A stretch of DNA of 64,000 nt. It comes from Bacteroidales bacterium. Its GTDB lineage: Bacteria > Bacteroidota > Bacteroidia > Bacteroidales > FEN-979. Under the pieces are notes generated by a model. The model did not search any database, was not told where the DNA came from, and saw nothing but the letters and a program-made list of their open reading frames with translations. The DNA is taken from contig JALNWG010000001.1 in assembly GCA_023231005.1 (NCBI GenBank), positions 1 to 64,000 on the forward strand, read 5' to 3'. Of this stretch, positions 35,944 to 45,152 are shown one piece after another. Both the position numbers and the translations under genes were made by a program. Each line of letters begins with the position of its first letter. The stretch's first letter is position 1.

Positions 35944-35992
35944 ATTAAGAATTAAGAAGTTACGAGCGAAGAATGAGACATTAGAAATAATT
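35944..35992. repeat. Degenerate 7-bp repeat between ppk1 and the DivIC-like gene
   Basis: Two exact ATTAAGA units (35944-35950, 35951-35957) are followed by 7-nt segments AGTTACG, AGCGAAG, AATGAGA, CATTAGA of the same purine-rich style. The array fills almost the whole 60-nt intergenic space. Confidence 0.4.
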
Positions 35993-35994
35993 CA

Positions 35995-36312
35995 TTGAAA
36001 ATACTAAAAACAATATTAAAGATCCTGTTTAACAAATATCTTATTACCACAGTAGCATTTGTGGTATGGATGGTATTTTTTGACAGTAACAACATGATGA
36101 CACGCAACCGGATCCAGGAAAAGCTGGATCTTCTCGACCAGGAAAAACAATTTTACCTGCAGGAAATCAAAAAAGATTCCACGCTTACCCTCCAATTACT
36201 TACCGACAGTACACAATTGGAAAAATTTGCCCGGGAAAATTATCTGATGAAACGAGATAATGAGGATTTGTTTTTGGTGATCGATACTACTGCGGATCGA
36301 CATCCACAATGA
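35995..36312 (+). CDS. FtsB/DivIC-like septum formation initiator
   Basis: 105 residues. One membrane helix (about 14-30, KYLITTVAFVVWMVFF) is followed by a coiled coil (about 38-65, RIQEKLDLLDQEKQFYLQEI) and the family end FARENYLMKRDNEDLFLV. It belongs to the divisome linker FtsB/DivIC group. The start appears to be TTG 35995, since no in-frame ATG lies before the membrane helix. Its last 26 nt overlap the end of convergent priA. Confidence 0.83.
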   Translation: MKILKTILKILFNKYLITTVAFVVWMVFFDSNNMMTRNRIQEKLDLLDQEKQFYLQEIKKDSTLTLQLLTDSTQLEKFARENYLMKRDNEDLFLVIDTTADRHPQ

Positions 36313-38788
36313 TTCTCACGGACCGAAATGTTGATTCTTTCTGGTAAGTCTCTATAATTTCAAGCAATTTTCCTTTCGCTATTTTCAGGGAACTCCTGGA
36401 CGGAATTTTTACCAGGATATGCTTTATATATTGGTTCATGATACGCGTAACCATGGGATATTCAGGACCAAGTACCTGCTTTTGAAAAGACTTTCGCAAT
36501 ATTTCTGCTAATTCATTTGCAGCCTTGTTCAGTAATTCCGGATCTTTGTGCTTGATTTTCAATAAAATTAACCGGTAAAAAGGTGGATAATGATACTTTT
36601 CCCTTTCAATCAGTTGCTGGCTGAACATGGCCCTGTAATCATGGTTCACGACATCCCAGATGATCAAGTGTTTGGGATTATAGGTTTGAATGATCACTTT
36701 CCCCTGTTTGAATTTCCTACCCGATCGCCCGCTTACCTGTGCCATTAGCTGGAAACTGCGTTCCGGCGCTCTGAAATCAGGATAACTCAGCATATTGTCG
36801 GCATTCAGAATGCAAACGGTGCTCACATGATCAAAATCAAGTCCTTTCGTAACCATTTGTGTTCCAACAAGTATGTCGATTTTACGAAGTTCAAAATCTG
36901 TAATGATCTGTTGGTGTGAATACTTACTACGAGTTGTATCAAGATCCATCCTGGCAATTCGTGCTTTTGGAAAAAGCAGACTCAATTCTTCCTCCACTTT
37001 TTCGGTCCCAAACCCCTTCATTTTAATATGGACTCCATTACATTCCGGACATCTCTCGGGGATTCTGGCTACATAACCGCAGTAATGGCAACGCAACTGA
37101 TTTGTTTTTTTGTGATAAACCAAGGTCACGTCACAGTTTTTGCAGACCGGCATCCAATGACAGGCATCACATTCCAATCGCAAAGAAAACCCACGACGGT
37201 TCTGAAAAAGGATGGCTTGCTCCCCGTTTTTTAACACTTCGTCGAGTTGTTCGATTAGCGTGGAAGAGAAATGTGTCTTCATAGCATGACGACGGGTCGC
37301 TTCCTTAACATCCACTACCTGAATCGTGGGCATCTTCATATCGCCATAACGTTCTGTCAATTCAACCAGTCCATATTTCCCCTGAAGTGCGTTATAGAAA
37401 GTTTCGATGGAGGGAGTTGCTGATCCCAACAATGTTTTTGCTCCATGGAGATGGGCCAGATAAATTGCTGCATCCCGTCCATTATAACGGGGAGAAGGAT
37501 CCATCTGTTTAAAGGATGAATCATGCTCTTCATCCACAATAACCAGCCCGAGATTGGAATAGGGTAAGAAAATGGAGGAACGGGCACCAAGAATTATGTC
37601 ATATTTACCGGTTTTAGCACTGTCTCCGGTACTCGCCGATAACACTGTATTCCATATTTCAACCCTTTCCCGATCGTTGAATCTTGAATGATAGATTCCT
37701 ATCCGATGACCAAAATATTTACGAAGACGGACAATGATTTGAGTTGTCAGAGCAATTTCGGGTAAGAGATATAAAACCTGTTTCCCCTGATCGAGGGTTT
37801 CCTGGATCAACTTGATATACAACTCCGTTTTACCACTAGATGTTACTCCATGCAATAAAACGACATCTTTTGACTGAAAGGTTTCTTTGATTTTTTTTAA
37901 GGCCGATTTCTGTGAGGTAGTCAATTCAATCTGACTGGAAGAAACAACTGGTGTAGTAATATCCAAACGGCTTACCAATTTTTCATAAAGCTCCAGTACG
38001 TTTTTTTTGATCAGTATATTAAGTTGGACCGACGAAGCATTTGATTTTTTAAGTAAGGCAGCCCGGGTCACCTCTGTCCGTTCTTCTGATCCAAAGTGTG
38101 AAAGCTGGATCATTGTCATCAGGATCTCTAACTGCTTTTTAGCCTTCTTTTCCAACTGGTTGAAAAGATTGGTCAACGACGCTCCCTCTTCCGTGAACGG
38201 ATCCGATAAACGCACAAACACCTCATACTTGGGTTTATACGAGTCGTGTAACTCCTCTTCCATGAGGACTACTCCTTTTTCAATCAAGGTTTTTATTAGA
38301 GGAATGACCTTTTGTTGTTCCAAGATTTTCGAAACTTCGGATATGGCAATGGTTTTTTGATGATGAAGCGCATCAACGAGCAACGCTTCCTTTTCATTCA
38401 GCACGGAGCCATCTTCAATGTAACCTGGGATAAGGGTGATTTTGGATTCACTTGCTAATTTTAACGCAGAAGGAAGAGCTGCATTCATTATTTCACCTGG
38501 ATAACAAAGATAATAGGAAGAGAGCCATTCCCAGAAGATTCCCTGAAGAGGAGTCACCACAGGATTCTCGTCAAGAATCGACAGGATATATTTTGGAATA
38601 TGATCCCTGGGAGGCGTATTATGAACTTTTTTTACGAGAGCAGTATAAATTTTACGTACTCCGAATTGCACTACAACACGAATCCCTTCTTTTATCAGAT
38701 CATTTAATTCAAAAGGAACCCGGTAAGTAAATGTTCCTTTAAGAGGTAAAGGCAATAAAACATCTACAAACAAAGTGGGGCGTTCCAT
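36287..38788 (-). CDS. priA: Primosomal protein N' (replication restart helicase)
   Basis: 833 residues. A DNA-binding N-terminal domain, Walker A LHGVTSSGKTELY, DEEH box VIVDEEHDSSFKQ, GSATPS motif, and the zinc-binding insertion CDACHWMPVCKNCD...CHYCG...CPECNG with eight cysteines. Motifs V/VI (VGTQMVTKGLDFDHV; AQVSGRSGRKFKQG) are intact. It is longer than E. coli PriA, as usual in Bacteroidota. It lies 13 nt downstream of pfkA on the same strand. The C-terminus overlaps the DivIC-like gene. Confidence 0.96.
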   Translation of the reverse strand: MERPTLFVDVLLPLPLKGTFTYRVPFELNDLIKEGIRVVVQFGVRKIYTALVKKVHNTPPRDHIPKYILSILDENPVVTPLQGIFWEWLSSYYLCYPGEIMNAALPSALKLASESKITLIPGYIEDGSVLNEKEALLVDALHHQKTIAISEVSKILEQQKVIPLIKTLIEKGVVLMEEELHDSYKPKYEVFVRLSDPFTEEGASLTNLFNQLEKKAKKQLEILMTMIQLSHFGSEERTEVTRAALLKKSNASSVQLNILIKKNVLELYEKLVSRLDITTPVVSSSQIELTTSQKSALKKIKETFQSKDVVLLHGVTSSGKTELYIKLIQETLDQGKQVLYLLPEIALTTQIIVRLRKYFGHRIGIYHSRFNDRERVEIWNTVLSASTGDSAKTGKYDIILGARSSIFLPYSNLGLVIVDEEHDSSFKQMDPSPRYNGRDAAIYLAHLHGAKTLLGSATPSIETFYNALQGKYGLVELTERYGDMKMPTIQVVDVKEATRRHAMKTHFSSTLIEQLDEVLKNGEQAILFQNRRGFSLRLECDACHWMPVCKNCDVTLVYHKKTNQLRCHYCGYVARIPERCPECNGVHIKMKGFGTEKVEEELSLLFPKARIARMDLDTTRSKYSHQQIITDFELRKIDILVGTQMVTKGLDFDHVSTVCILNADNMLSYPDFRAPERSFQLMAQVSGRSGRKFKQGKVIIQTYNPKHLIIWDVVNHDYRAMFSQQLIEREKYHYPPFYRLILLKIKHKDPELLNKAANELAEILRKSFQKQVLGPEYPMVTRIMNQYIKHILVKIPSRSSLKIAKGKLLEIIETYQKESTFRSVRIIVDVDPQ

Positions 38789-38801
38789 CCTTAGTTAGTG
38801 C

Positions 38802-39782
38802 TTATAAAGCCAGGATGCGCGACATTTCCAACATATCTGTATTGATATCCTTATAGTGTTTGATGGCTTTTTCGAAGGGCGTATAAACCACTTCCTTATT
38901 GATGATTCCTGTCATAACACCATGTTGTTCCTCTAAAAGACCCTTCACCGCATGATAGCCCAGGGAGCTAGCCAGTACCCGATCAAAAGCACTGGGAGAG
39001 CCTCCTCGTTGTACATGACCCAGAATGGTAACTCGGGCTTCTATTTCCGGAACTCTTTCTTTCATTTTTTTGGCCACTTCAATAGCACCTCCCATATCAT
39101 CACCTTCTGCAACAATAACAATTCCGGAGGTTTTATTTTTACGCCAATCGTGACGTAACAGTCGGGCCAGGTTATCAATATAAGTAGTCGTTTCGGGCAC
39201 CAAGATAAACTCAGCCCCACAGGCGATTCCACTCCTCAGGGCAATGAAGCCTGCATCACGACCCATGACTTCGATGAAAAAGAGCCGTTCGTGCGAGGTG
39301 GCTGTATCCCTGATTTTATCTGCCGCCTCAACAACGGTATTGATGGCTGTATCATAACCGATGGTTGAATCGGTACCATAGAGGTCATTATCGATGGTCC
39401 CAGGCAACCCGATAATCGGGAAGTTGAACTCTTTTTCAAAAATAGAAGCTCCTGTAAACGTTCCGTTTCCGCCAATAGCAACCAGTGCATCAATTTTATG
39501 TGTACGCAGATTCTGATAGGCTTTTAACCGGCCTTCATATTCTTTAAACCGCTCACTCCGGGCCGTTTTCAGGATTGTCCCTCCCCGTTGAATGATATTC
39601 GAAACTGAATGACTGAACATCTCCTCGATCTGATCATCGATCATTCCTTCATAGCCGCGATATATGCCAAATACTTCGAGGCCATTGAATATAGCAGTCC
39701 TTACAACAGCACGTATGGCTGCATTCATACCAGGGGAATCACCTCCTGAAGTCATTACCCCGATTCGTTGTATATAAGTCAT
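38802..39782 (-). CDS. pfkA: 6-phosphofructokinase
   Basis: 326 residues of the PFK-A family: TSGGDSPGMN, YRGYEGM, GGTILKTAR, catalytic D131/D133 in PGTIDND and GRDAGFIAL. The nucleotide motif normally GGDG(S/T) reads GGNGT: N106 replaces the Asp that coordinates magnesium in E. coli PfkA (D103), while the following Gly suggests ATP rather than pyrophosphate use. ATG 39782 gives the conserved MTYIQRIGVM start; the frame is open to 39809. It has its own -7 box and leads into priA. Confidence 0.93.
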   Translation of the reverse strand: MTYIQRIGVMTSGGDSPGMNAAIRAVVRTAIFNGLEVFGIYRGYEGMIDDQIEEMFSHSVSNIIQRGGTILKTARSERFKEYEGRLKAYQNLRTHKIDALVAIGGNGTFTGASIFEKEFNFPIIGLPGTIDNDLYGTDSTIGYDTAINTVVEAADKIRDTATSHERLFFIEVMGRDAGFIALRSGIACGAEFILVPETTTYIDNLARLLRHDWRKNKTSGIVIVAEGDDMGGAIEVAKKMKERVPEIEARVTILGHVQRGGSPSAFDRVLASSLGYHAVKGLLEEQHGVMTGIINKEVVYTPFEKAIKHYKDINTDMLEMSRILAL

Positions 39783-39813
39783 AATTGGATTCTTTGAAAT
39801 GAAAATCAATAGA

Positions 39814-39821
39814 CAAAGTTA
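39814..39821 (-). promoter_or_regulatory. -7 box of pfkA
   Basis: On the minus strand TAACTTTG matches TAnnTTTG, about 31 nt before the ATG at 39782. It lies just before the end of the THUMP methyltransferase gene on the same strand. The nearest TTG is only 12 nt upstream, too close for a standard -33. Confidence 0.45.
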
Positions 39822-39828
39822 ATACTAT

Positions 39829-40992
39829 TCATTCAATTATTCGCACTTGTCCTTTACGACCAGCAAACAAATCGAACTTAACAAACCGACATTCGAGAGG
39901 ACCATTGAAAACGGGGATTCTTCTTGAGGGGCGTAACCCAACAAACTTGAGTGATTCAAGATCAGAAGAGATGATCCAGGCAGTGAATCCGGCATATTTT
40001 TGTTTCAAAATATTTCCGATCATCTTATAAAAAGCCACGGCATCGTCGAGCTTCATCCTTTCATCATAAGGTGGATTGGAGATGAGAAATGCATTGTCAA
40101 ATGGTGGAATCAAAGTTTCAAACGAATGTTCTTCCAAATTAATATCTTCCTGGAGCGCAGTAAAACGGACATTTTCGCGGGCTATGTCAATTGCGTGTAC
40201 GTCTTGATCAGAGCCAAAAAGTCGAAGTTTTACTGTAGAAATCAGTGCATTGTTTTCCTTTTTTATTTTTTCCCACAGTACGGAGTCGAAATCTTTCCAT
40301 TTCATGAAACCAAATTCTTTTCTAAAGTACCCCGCCGGGATATTTTTCGCCAACATTGCAGCCTCGATCAATAAGGTTCCGGAACCACACATCGGATCCA
40401 TCAAAGGCGTGGTAATATCCCATTTTGAGAGCTGTATCAGACCTGCGGCCAGTGTCTCACTAATGGGTGCCGCACCAGTAATTTTCCGATATCCACGGCG
40501 ATGCAATGATTGACCTGATGAATCAAGTGATACGGTACAAAGATCCTTAAACAGGTGAACATTGATTCTGAAATCCGGATTTTCAAGATCTACCGATGGC
40601 CGCTTCCCCCGCCTTTCCCTGATCCGGTCCACAATAGCATCTTTCGATTTTTGAGCCACAAACTGAGAATTTGTAAAAACCGTATACGAGATTACTGCAT
40701 CGATCGACAAGGTTTGACGTTCATCGAGATAATCCTCCCAGGCAAAGTCATGAAGATGATCATATAAATCTTTTTGTTCCTTGATTTCAAAATGAAAAAG
40801 AGGCATGAGAATACGCAAAGCTGTTCGGCACAAATAGTTGGATTTATACATCAACCACTTATCTCCTGTAAATGAAACAGCCCGGTTCAACTTAAGAATA
40901 TCGGTAGCTCCCAGGTTCGCCAGTTCGGCTGCCAGTACTTCTTCAAGGCCTGAGATAGTCTTGGCTAAAAGTGGAATTTTTTTTTCCTGCAT
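39829..40992 (-). CDS. THUMP domain RNA methyltransferase (RlmL N-half type)
   Basis: 387 residues. An N-terminal ferredoxin-like/THUMP region (about 1-160) is followed by a class I SAM-dependent methyltransferase domain with DPMCGSGTLLIEAA and catalytic NPPY in LISNPPYDERM. This matches the part of E. coli RlmKL that makes m2G2445 in 23S rRNA; the RlmK half is absent. The ATG overlaps the stop of the upstream outer-membrane protein gene by one base (TAATG). Confidence 0.9.
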   Translation of the reverse strand: MQEKKIPLLAKTISGLEEVLAAELANLGATDILKLNRAVSFTGDKWLMYKSNYLCRTALRILMPLFHFEIKEQKDLYDHLHDFAWEDYLDERQTLSIDAVISYTVFTNSQFVAQKSKDAIVDRIRERRGKRPSVDLENPDFRINVHLFKDLCTVSLDSSGQSLHRRGYRKITGAAPISETLAAGLIQLSKWDITTPLMDPMCGSGTLLIEAAMLAKNIPAGYFRKEFGFMKWKDFDSVLWEKIKKENNALISTVKLRLFGSDQDVHAIDIARENVRFTALQEDINLEEHSFETLIPPFDNAFLISNPPYDERMKLDDAVAFYKMIGNILKQKYAGFTAWIISSDLESLKFVGLRPSRRIPVFNGPLECRFVKFDLFAGRKGQVRIIE

Positions 40993-42449
40993 TAATCGGT
41001 GAATTTAGCAAAATAATAAGTATACCCGATTACCAGTGAGAAGGACTGGGCAAATACCCGGGCATTGCTATTGGATTCATTTTCCTTGTTTATCACGGTA
41101 TACGGATCAATTTTGATTGATGGACTAAACCCATAGCTGAATCCCAGGGTGATACTATGCTTTTCCCGATGATAGGTCAATCCGGCTGAAAGATGATAAA
41201 GGTCCCAGGTACCACTGCTATGTAACAGATTATCTGATTCGTCGGGGGACATATAGGAACTAAAGTCCGTGGAGGCACCAAGAAGTAAGGAGATTTTTTT
41301 CCATAACTCCTGGCTTAGTCCGATGGAAACGTTACAAACTGGTTTTGAAGCATTTTCAACATGAAGAAAATCAGCGATCAAGGCCTTTATTGTGGCAGTA
41401 TCCGCATAGGATGGTGGATAAATGAAAGGATCGGAATCAGGTTTGAATAGATGATAGGTTTTGATTTTGAAAAAATACTCAACCGAGATCGCGATTCGTG
41501 TCTTCTCTGTTTGATAATCAATTCCACCAGCGATGGAAAAGGGGTGCTTATATACAGCTTTAACGCCTGTAACGCGGTCCATGAGGATAAATCCTGCTGA
41601 AGTATCCCCAGCGTTAGGCGACAGATAAACGAGTGAATTTTCGCGTTGAATATCACCGCTTCCAAAAAGACCGATCGAGGGAGTGGTCAGAGTTAATCCA
41701 AATTTCCAGCGACCGGTGGAATATGACAGACCTAGTTTAAAGATTAATCGAAAGGTCTTGTATTTCATTGCTTCATCTTCATTGGCCGTAGAAAATGTAT
41801 AGGCCGAATCCATTTTCGTGATATCTCTGACATAATTGGTGAGCTGGTAACTTTGCGCCCGGTAACTGAGAAAGAGCGTACCTCCAATTCCAAGTTTTTC
41901 ATTTACTTTATACCCAACCCCTAACCCAAACCATTGTTCGTTTAACTGATTATTATAGTCAAAGGCACCCACATAACTCTTGGTAGACGGATTGACAGTT
42001 GACTTTTTTAACTGAAAATCGTGACTGGTGTACCGGGTGTTCATCAATACATTGTTGTAATTACGCGTCAACAAGGTATATGAAAATTTAAACCGATCAC
42101 TTTTGATCAAGTTGATCATACCAGAAATGATTTGCGGGAAGATGCTGATTTGTGCCGAATTAAGGTTAACATCAATGCCTGCACCATCATCAATGAAAAT
42201 ACGGTCCATACGATAGACGTTGGCATCGACTGAAAGACTTGGGTGCGTAAGAAAACCGACGGCCCCTGGGTTGTAAAAAACTGCTGTGTTGTCACGTACG
42301 CCACCTACCATGGCTCCACCCATCAGGGTGCTTTGTGCACCATATTGCTGCGACCAGTAATGGTCATCCTGAGCCTGGACCTGCAAGGCCACACACAGTA
42401 AACTGGCAATCAACAGAATGACTGATCTTGCAGAATTTAAAAAGTTCAT
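40992..42449 (-). CDS. FadL/OmpP1-like outer-membrane protein
   Basis: 485 residues. Signal peptide MNFLNSARSVILLIASLLC...QVQAQ, then QQYGAQSTLMGGAMVGGVRDNTAVFYNPGA. This is the AxxxLMGGA...A.FYNPAA start of the OmpP1/FadL/TodX barrel family. Many amphipathic strands follow, and the protein ends in YTYYFAKF. Possible uptake of hydrophobic compounds is family knowledge only. ATG 42449 is fixed by the signal peptide; the frame is open to 42548. It is divergent from a DUF5686 protein across 92 nt and translationally coupled to the THUMP methyltransferase. Confidence 0.82.
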   Translation of the reverse strand: MNFLNSARSVILLIASLLCVALQVQAQDDHYWSQQYGAQSTLMGGAMVGGVRDNTAVFYNPGAVGFLTHPSLSVDANVYRMDRIFIDDGAGIDVNLNSAQISIFPQIISGMINLIKSDRFKFSYTLLTRNYNNVLMNTRYTSHDFQLKKSTVNPSTKSYVGAFDYNNQLNEQWFGLGVGYKVNEKLGIGGTLFLSYRAQSYQLTNYVRDITKMDSAYTFSTANEDEAMKYKTFRLIFKLGLSYSTGRWKFGLTLTTPSIGLFGSGDIQRENSLVYLSPNAGDTSAGFILMDRVTGVKAVYKHPFSIAGGIDYQTEKTRIAISVEYFFKIKTYHLFKPDSDPFIYPPSYADTATIKALIADFLHVENASKPVCNVSIGLSQELWKKISLLLGASTDFSSYMSPDESDNLLHSSGTWDLYHLSAGLTYHREKHSITLGFSYGFSPSIKIDPYTVINKENESNSNARVFAQSFSLVIGYTYYFAKFTD

Positions 42450-42515
42450 ATTCTTTTTTTGTGGGAAAATTACAAATAAATTTCGCATCTGGATACTCTG
42501 CAAAACAAGGTTTAT

Positions 42516-42523
42516 TATCTTTG
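42516..42523 (+). promoter_or_regulatory. -7 box of the first DUF5686 gene
   Basis: TATCTTTG matches the -7 consensus and predicts a start near 42530, leaving about 12 nt before GTG 42542. It lies inside the longest frame, arguing against any start upstream of it. Confidence 0.5.
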
Positions 42524-42541
42524 ACAAAATTGATTTTTGAC

Positions 42542-45058
42542 GTGACACGACATCTGTTTCCCTTCATCACATTCTTCTGTATAATTTCAACAACGGCATT
42601 GGCCCAGGATCTATTTTATGTTTCCGGACGGGTAATCGACAGTAAAACAAAAGAACCGCTTCCATTCGTCAATATTGTTATTAACAATAGCAATAACGGA
42701 GGGACTACCGATATTGACGGAAAATTCACCCTTAGGTACATCAAACCAATAACCGCTCTTCTTATGACCTATGTTGGTTATGAACCACAGCGGGTGTTGG
42801 TTGGGAACCGGACACAAAATTTGATCATCCAACTTATTCAAAAAGAAATTGACTTGCAGGAGGTTGAAATTTTTCCCGGGATTAACCCCGCCCATCGGAT
42901 CATTCAAAATGCCATTGAGAACCGGGATCGTAATGATCCGGAGAAAGTAAAATCATTTTCATATACAGCTTACGACAAAACCATTTTCACGATAGATAAT
43001 GATACTACTCAGAAAAAGGATTTTTCTGCCTTAATCGACACTTCGATGTTTCATAATTTCCAGAAGGTTGAAGCAAGTTTGGAGGTTAAAATGGATACTT
43101 TGAGAACGGATACAACCAAAATCGATTCAGGGACGATAATGATAGAAAAATTTATCAGCGAACAGCACATTTTTTTGATGGAAAATGTGACCAAGCGTAA
43201 ATTTATGGCACCGGATAAAAATTACAATCAGGTTATCGCCACAAAAATGTCGGGATTTAAAGACCCTATCCTGGTATTCCTGGCTACTCAGATCCAGTCG
43301 TTTTCATTTTACAAACCCTACATCACAATTTTCCAGAAAGACTATGTAAACCCCATCGGAACAGGAAGTTTGAACAAATATTTTTTTAAGATTGAGGACA
43401 CCACCTATTCTGGGAAAGATTCGGTATTCATTCTTTCATTTCGCCCCAGGAGAGGAACTAATTTCGATGGATTGAAAGGAGTTATTGCCATCAACAATAA
43501 TGGCTGGGCCATTCAGAATGTTTCCGCGGAACCATGCAGAAAAGGAAGCGGTTTTATGATCAGAATTCACCAGCTTTATGAACTGATCGGTGGGGCCCAA
43601 TGGTTTCCCGTGCAACTCAATACCGATGTAGCCTTTAATAATATCATGATCGGAAAATTTCATCCGGTTGGGAGTGGTCGAAGTTATATCCGGGATATTG
43701 TCCTCAATCCTGACTTGGTGCGTCGTGAATTTAACCACCTAGATGTGGAAGTCGACAAAGACGCTACTTCGCGAAGTGAACCGTTCTGGAATCAATACCG
43801 GGTAGATTCGTTGTCGCCAAAAGATCGACAGACTTATAAGGTTATCGACAGTGTGGGGAAAGCCAACAACTTTGACAGAATAGCAAAATCTCTTCAGACT
43901 GTGCTTACAGGACAAATCCCATGGGGTCCCATCAACATCGACCTGAACCGGTTTCTGAATTTTAACACCTATGAAGGTCTTGTTGCAGGAGCCGGCCTTC
44001 ATACCAATGACCGCTTGTCGAAATGGTTTAAAATAGGTGGATTTTACCAATATGCATTTGCCGTATCCACCAGTAAATACGGCGGTGATGTCAACTTTTT
44101 AATCAATAGGCGACATGATGTAAATCTCTCTGCTTCTTATTTCTATGATCTTACTGAGTCAGGAGGAACCAGCTTCCCGGGAGATTATGAGTCTATTTTA
44201 TCCGGTAATTTCCGGCAATTGCTGATCAAAAAACTCGATCGGACAGAAAGTTTTCAGGGATCCCTGCGGTTCCGGGCGCTGAAATATGTTCTGTTTAATG
44301 TGGGGTTCTCTAATGAATTCAAAAAAACGACAACATTTGATCTGTCTACCACAGAAGGCAATGCCGTTATCCTTAGCGATGAATTCCGTTTTACCACGCT
44401 TACGGCCGGGTTCAAATGGGCTTATGGAGAAAAATTCATTCAGACTATTGACAATAAGATTTCTATGGGAACAAAATTTCCTGTTGTCTGGGCTCAATAT
44501 ACCCGAGGTATTAAAAACTTTCTACAAGGGGATTTTGACTATGACCGGGTTGATCTGAAAATCCGTAAGACATTCAACATCAAATTTCTTGGAAAGCTGA
44601 CCATCCAGTTGAATGGAGGTTATATCGACCAACCCATACCGGTTTGTAATTTGTATTATGCTCCGGCCAGTTATCGCATGATCACGCTCTTCGCTCCAAA
44701 TAGTTTTGCTACAATGCGGAACAATGAGTTTCTCTCCAACAAATATGCATCAATATATCTGTATCACGATTTTGGATACCTGCTTTTCAAAGGAAAAAAA
44801 TGGTTCCACCCTGAATTTGCTTTGTCGCAGAATATAGGGTTTGGGTGGCTTGATCACAAAGAGCGCTATATCTATAACACCATCCAGCCAAAAGAAATGC
44901 AGTTAGGTTATTATGAATCGGGGTTGCTGATTAATAATTTGATTAACCTACAAATTTATACGATTGGAATTGGAGCTTTTTATCGTTGGGGGCCTTATTC
45001 CTTTGATAATGTGGGAGACAATTTCGCCTATAAGATTTCGATGATATTCCCTTTTTAA
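42542..45058 (+). CDS. DUF5686/carboxypeptidase-regulatory-like outer-membrane protein
   Basis: 838 residues. Starting at GTG 42542 gives a clean signal peptide MTRHLFPFITFFCIISTTALAQ. Next is a CarboxypepD_reg-like domain (about 25-110; YVSGRVIDSKTKEPLPFVNI, NGGTTDIDGKFTLRY, MTYVGYEPQRV), then a DUF5686 region and a beta-barrel ending in ISMIFPF. Such proteins are outer-membrane proteins of unknown function peculiar to Bacteroidota. The frame is open to 42428, but a -7 box lies within that extension. A paralogue is at 57017-59575. Confidence 0.85.
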   Translation: MTRHLFPFITFFCIISTTALAQDLFYVSGRVIDSKTKEPLPFVNIVINNSNNGGTTDIDGKFTLRYIKPITALLMTYVGYEPQRVLVGNRTQNLIIQLIQKEIDLQEVEIFPGINPAHRIIQNAIENRDRNDPEKVKSFSYTAYDKTIFTIDNDTTQKKDFSALIDTSMFHNFQKVEASLEVKMDTLRTDTTKIDSGTIMIEKFISEQHIFLMENVTKRKFMAPDKNYNQVIATKMSGFKDPILVFLATQIQSFSFYKPYITIFQKDYVNPIGTGSLNKYFFKIEDTTYSGKDSVFILSFRPRRGTNFDGLKGVIAINNNGWAIQNVSAEPCRKGSGFMIRIHQLYELIGGAQWFPVQLNTDVAFNNIMIGKFHPVGSGRSYIRDIVLNPDLVRREFNHLDVEVDKDATSRSEPFWNQYRVDSLSPKDRQTYKVIDSVGKANNFDRIAKSLQTVLTGQIPWGPINIDLNRFLNFNTYEGLVAGAGLHTNDRLSKWFKIGGFYQYAFAVSTSKYGGDVNFLINRRHDVNLSASYFYDLTESGGTSFPGDYESILSGNFRQLLIKKLDRTESFQGSLRFRALKYVLFNVGFSNEFKKTTTFDLSTTEGNAVILSDEFRFTTLTAGFKWAYGEKFIQTIDNKISMGTKFPVVWAQYTRGIKNFLQGDFDYDRVDLKIRKTFNIKFLGKLTIQLNGGYIDQPIPVCNLYYAPASYRMITLFAPNSFATMRNNEFLSNKYASIYLYHDFGYLLFKGKKWFHPEFALSQNIGFGWLDHKERYIYNTIQPKEMQLGYYESGLLINNLINLQIYTIGIGAFYRWGPYSFDNVGDNFAYKISMIFPF

Positions 45059-45061
45059 CAG

Positions 45062-45093
45062 AGGGAAATAGCGAAACGGCTGAATAGGGAAAA
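45062..45093. repeat. Degenerate 8-bp repeat after the DUF5686 gene
   Basis: Four 8-nt units: AGGGAAAT, AGCGAAAC, GGCTGAAT, AGGGAAAA. The unit AGGGAAAT is the exact reverse complement of ATTTCCCT in the GH2 signal-peptide repeat at 49089-49128. It ends 9 nt before the -33 box of the next gene. Confidence 0.55.
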
Positions 45094-45101
45094 TAAAGAT
45101 T

Positions 45102-45132
45102 TTTGAGTTTTCGATAAAAACGATTAGGTTTG
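45102..45132 (+). promoter_or_regulatory. Promoter of the AI-2E-family/YtxH cluster
   Basis: TTTG (45102-45105), a 19-nt spacer and TAGGTTTG (45125-45132) give a full match to the Bacteroidota consensus. The predicted transcript start is near 45139, about 14 nt before the ATG at 45153. This is the strongest promoter match in the window together with the tetR one. Confidence 0.75.
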
Positions 45133-45152
45133 TATAAAGAATCTCTACTATC

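Noticed and set aside
40992..42548. Overlap of the FadL-like and DUF5686 gene starts
   Set aside because: With signal peptides used to place the starts, the two genes are separated by 92 nt with a promoter between.
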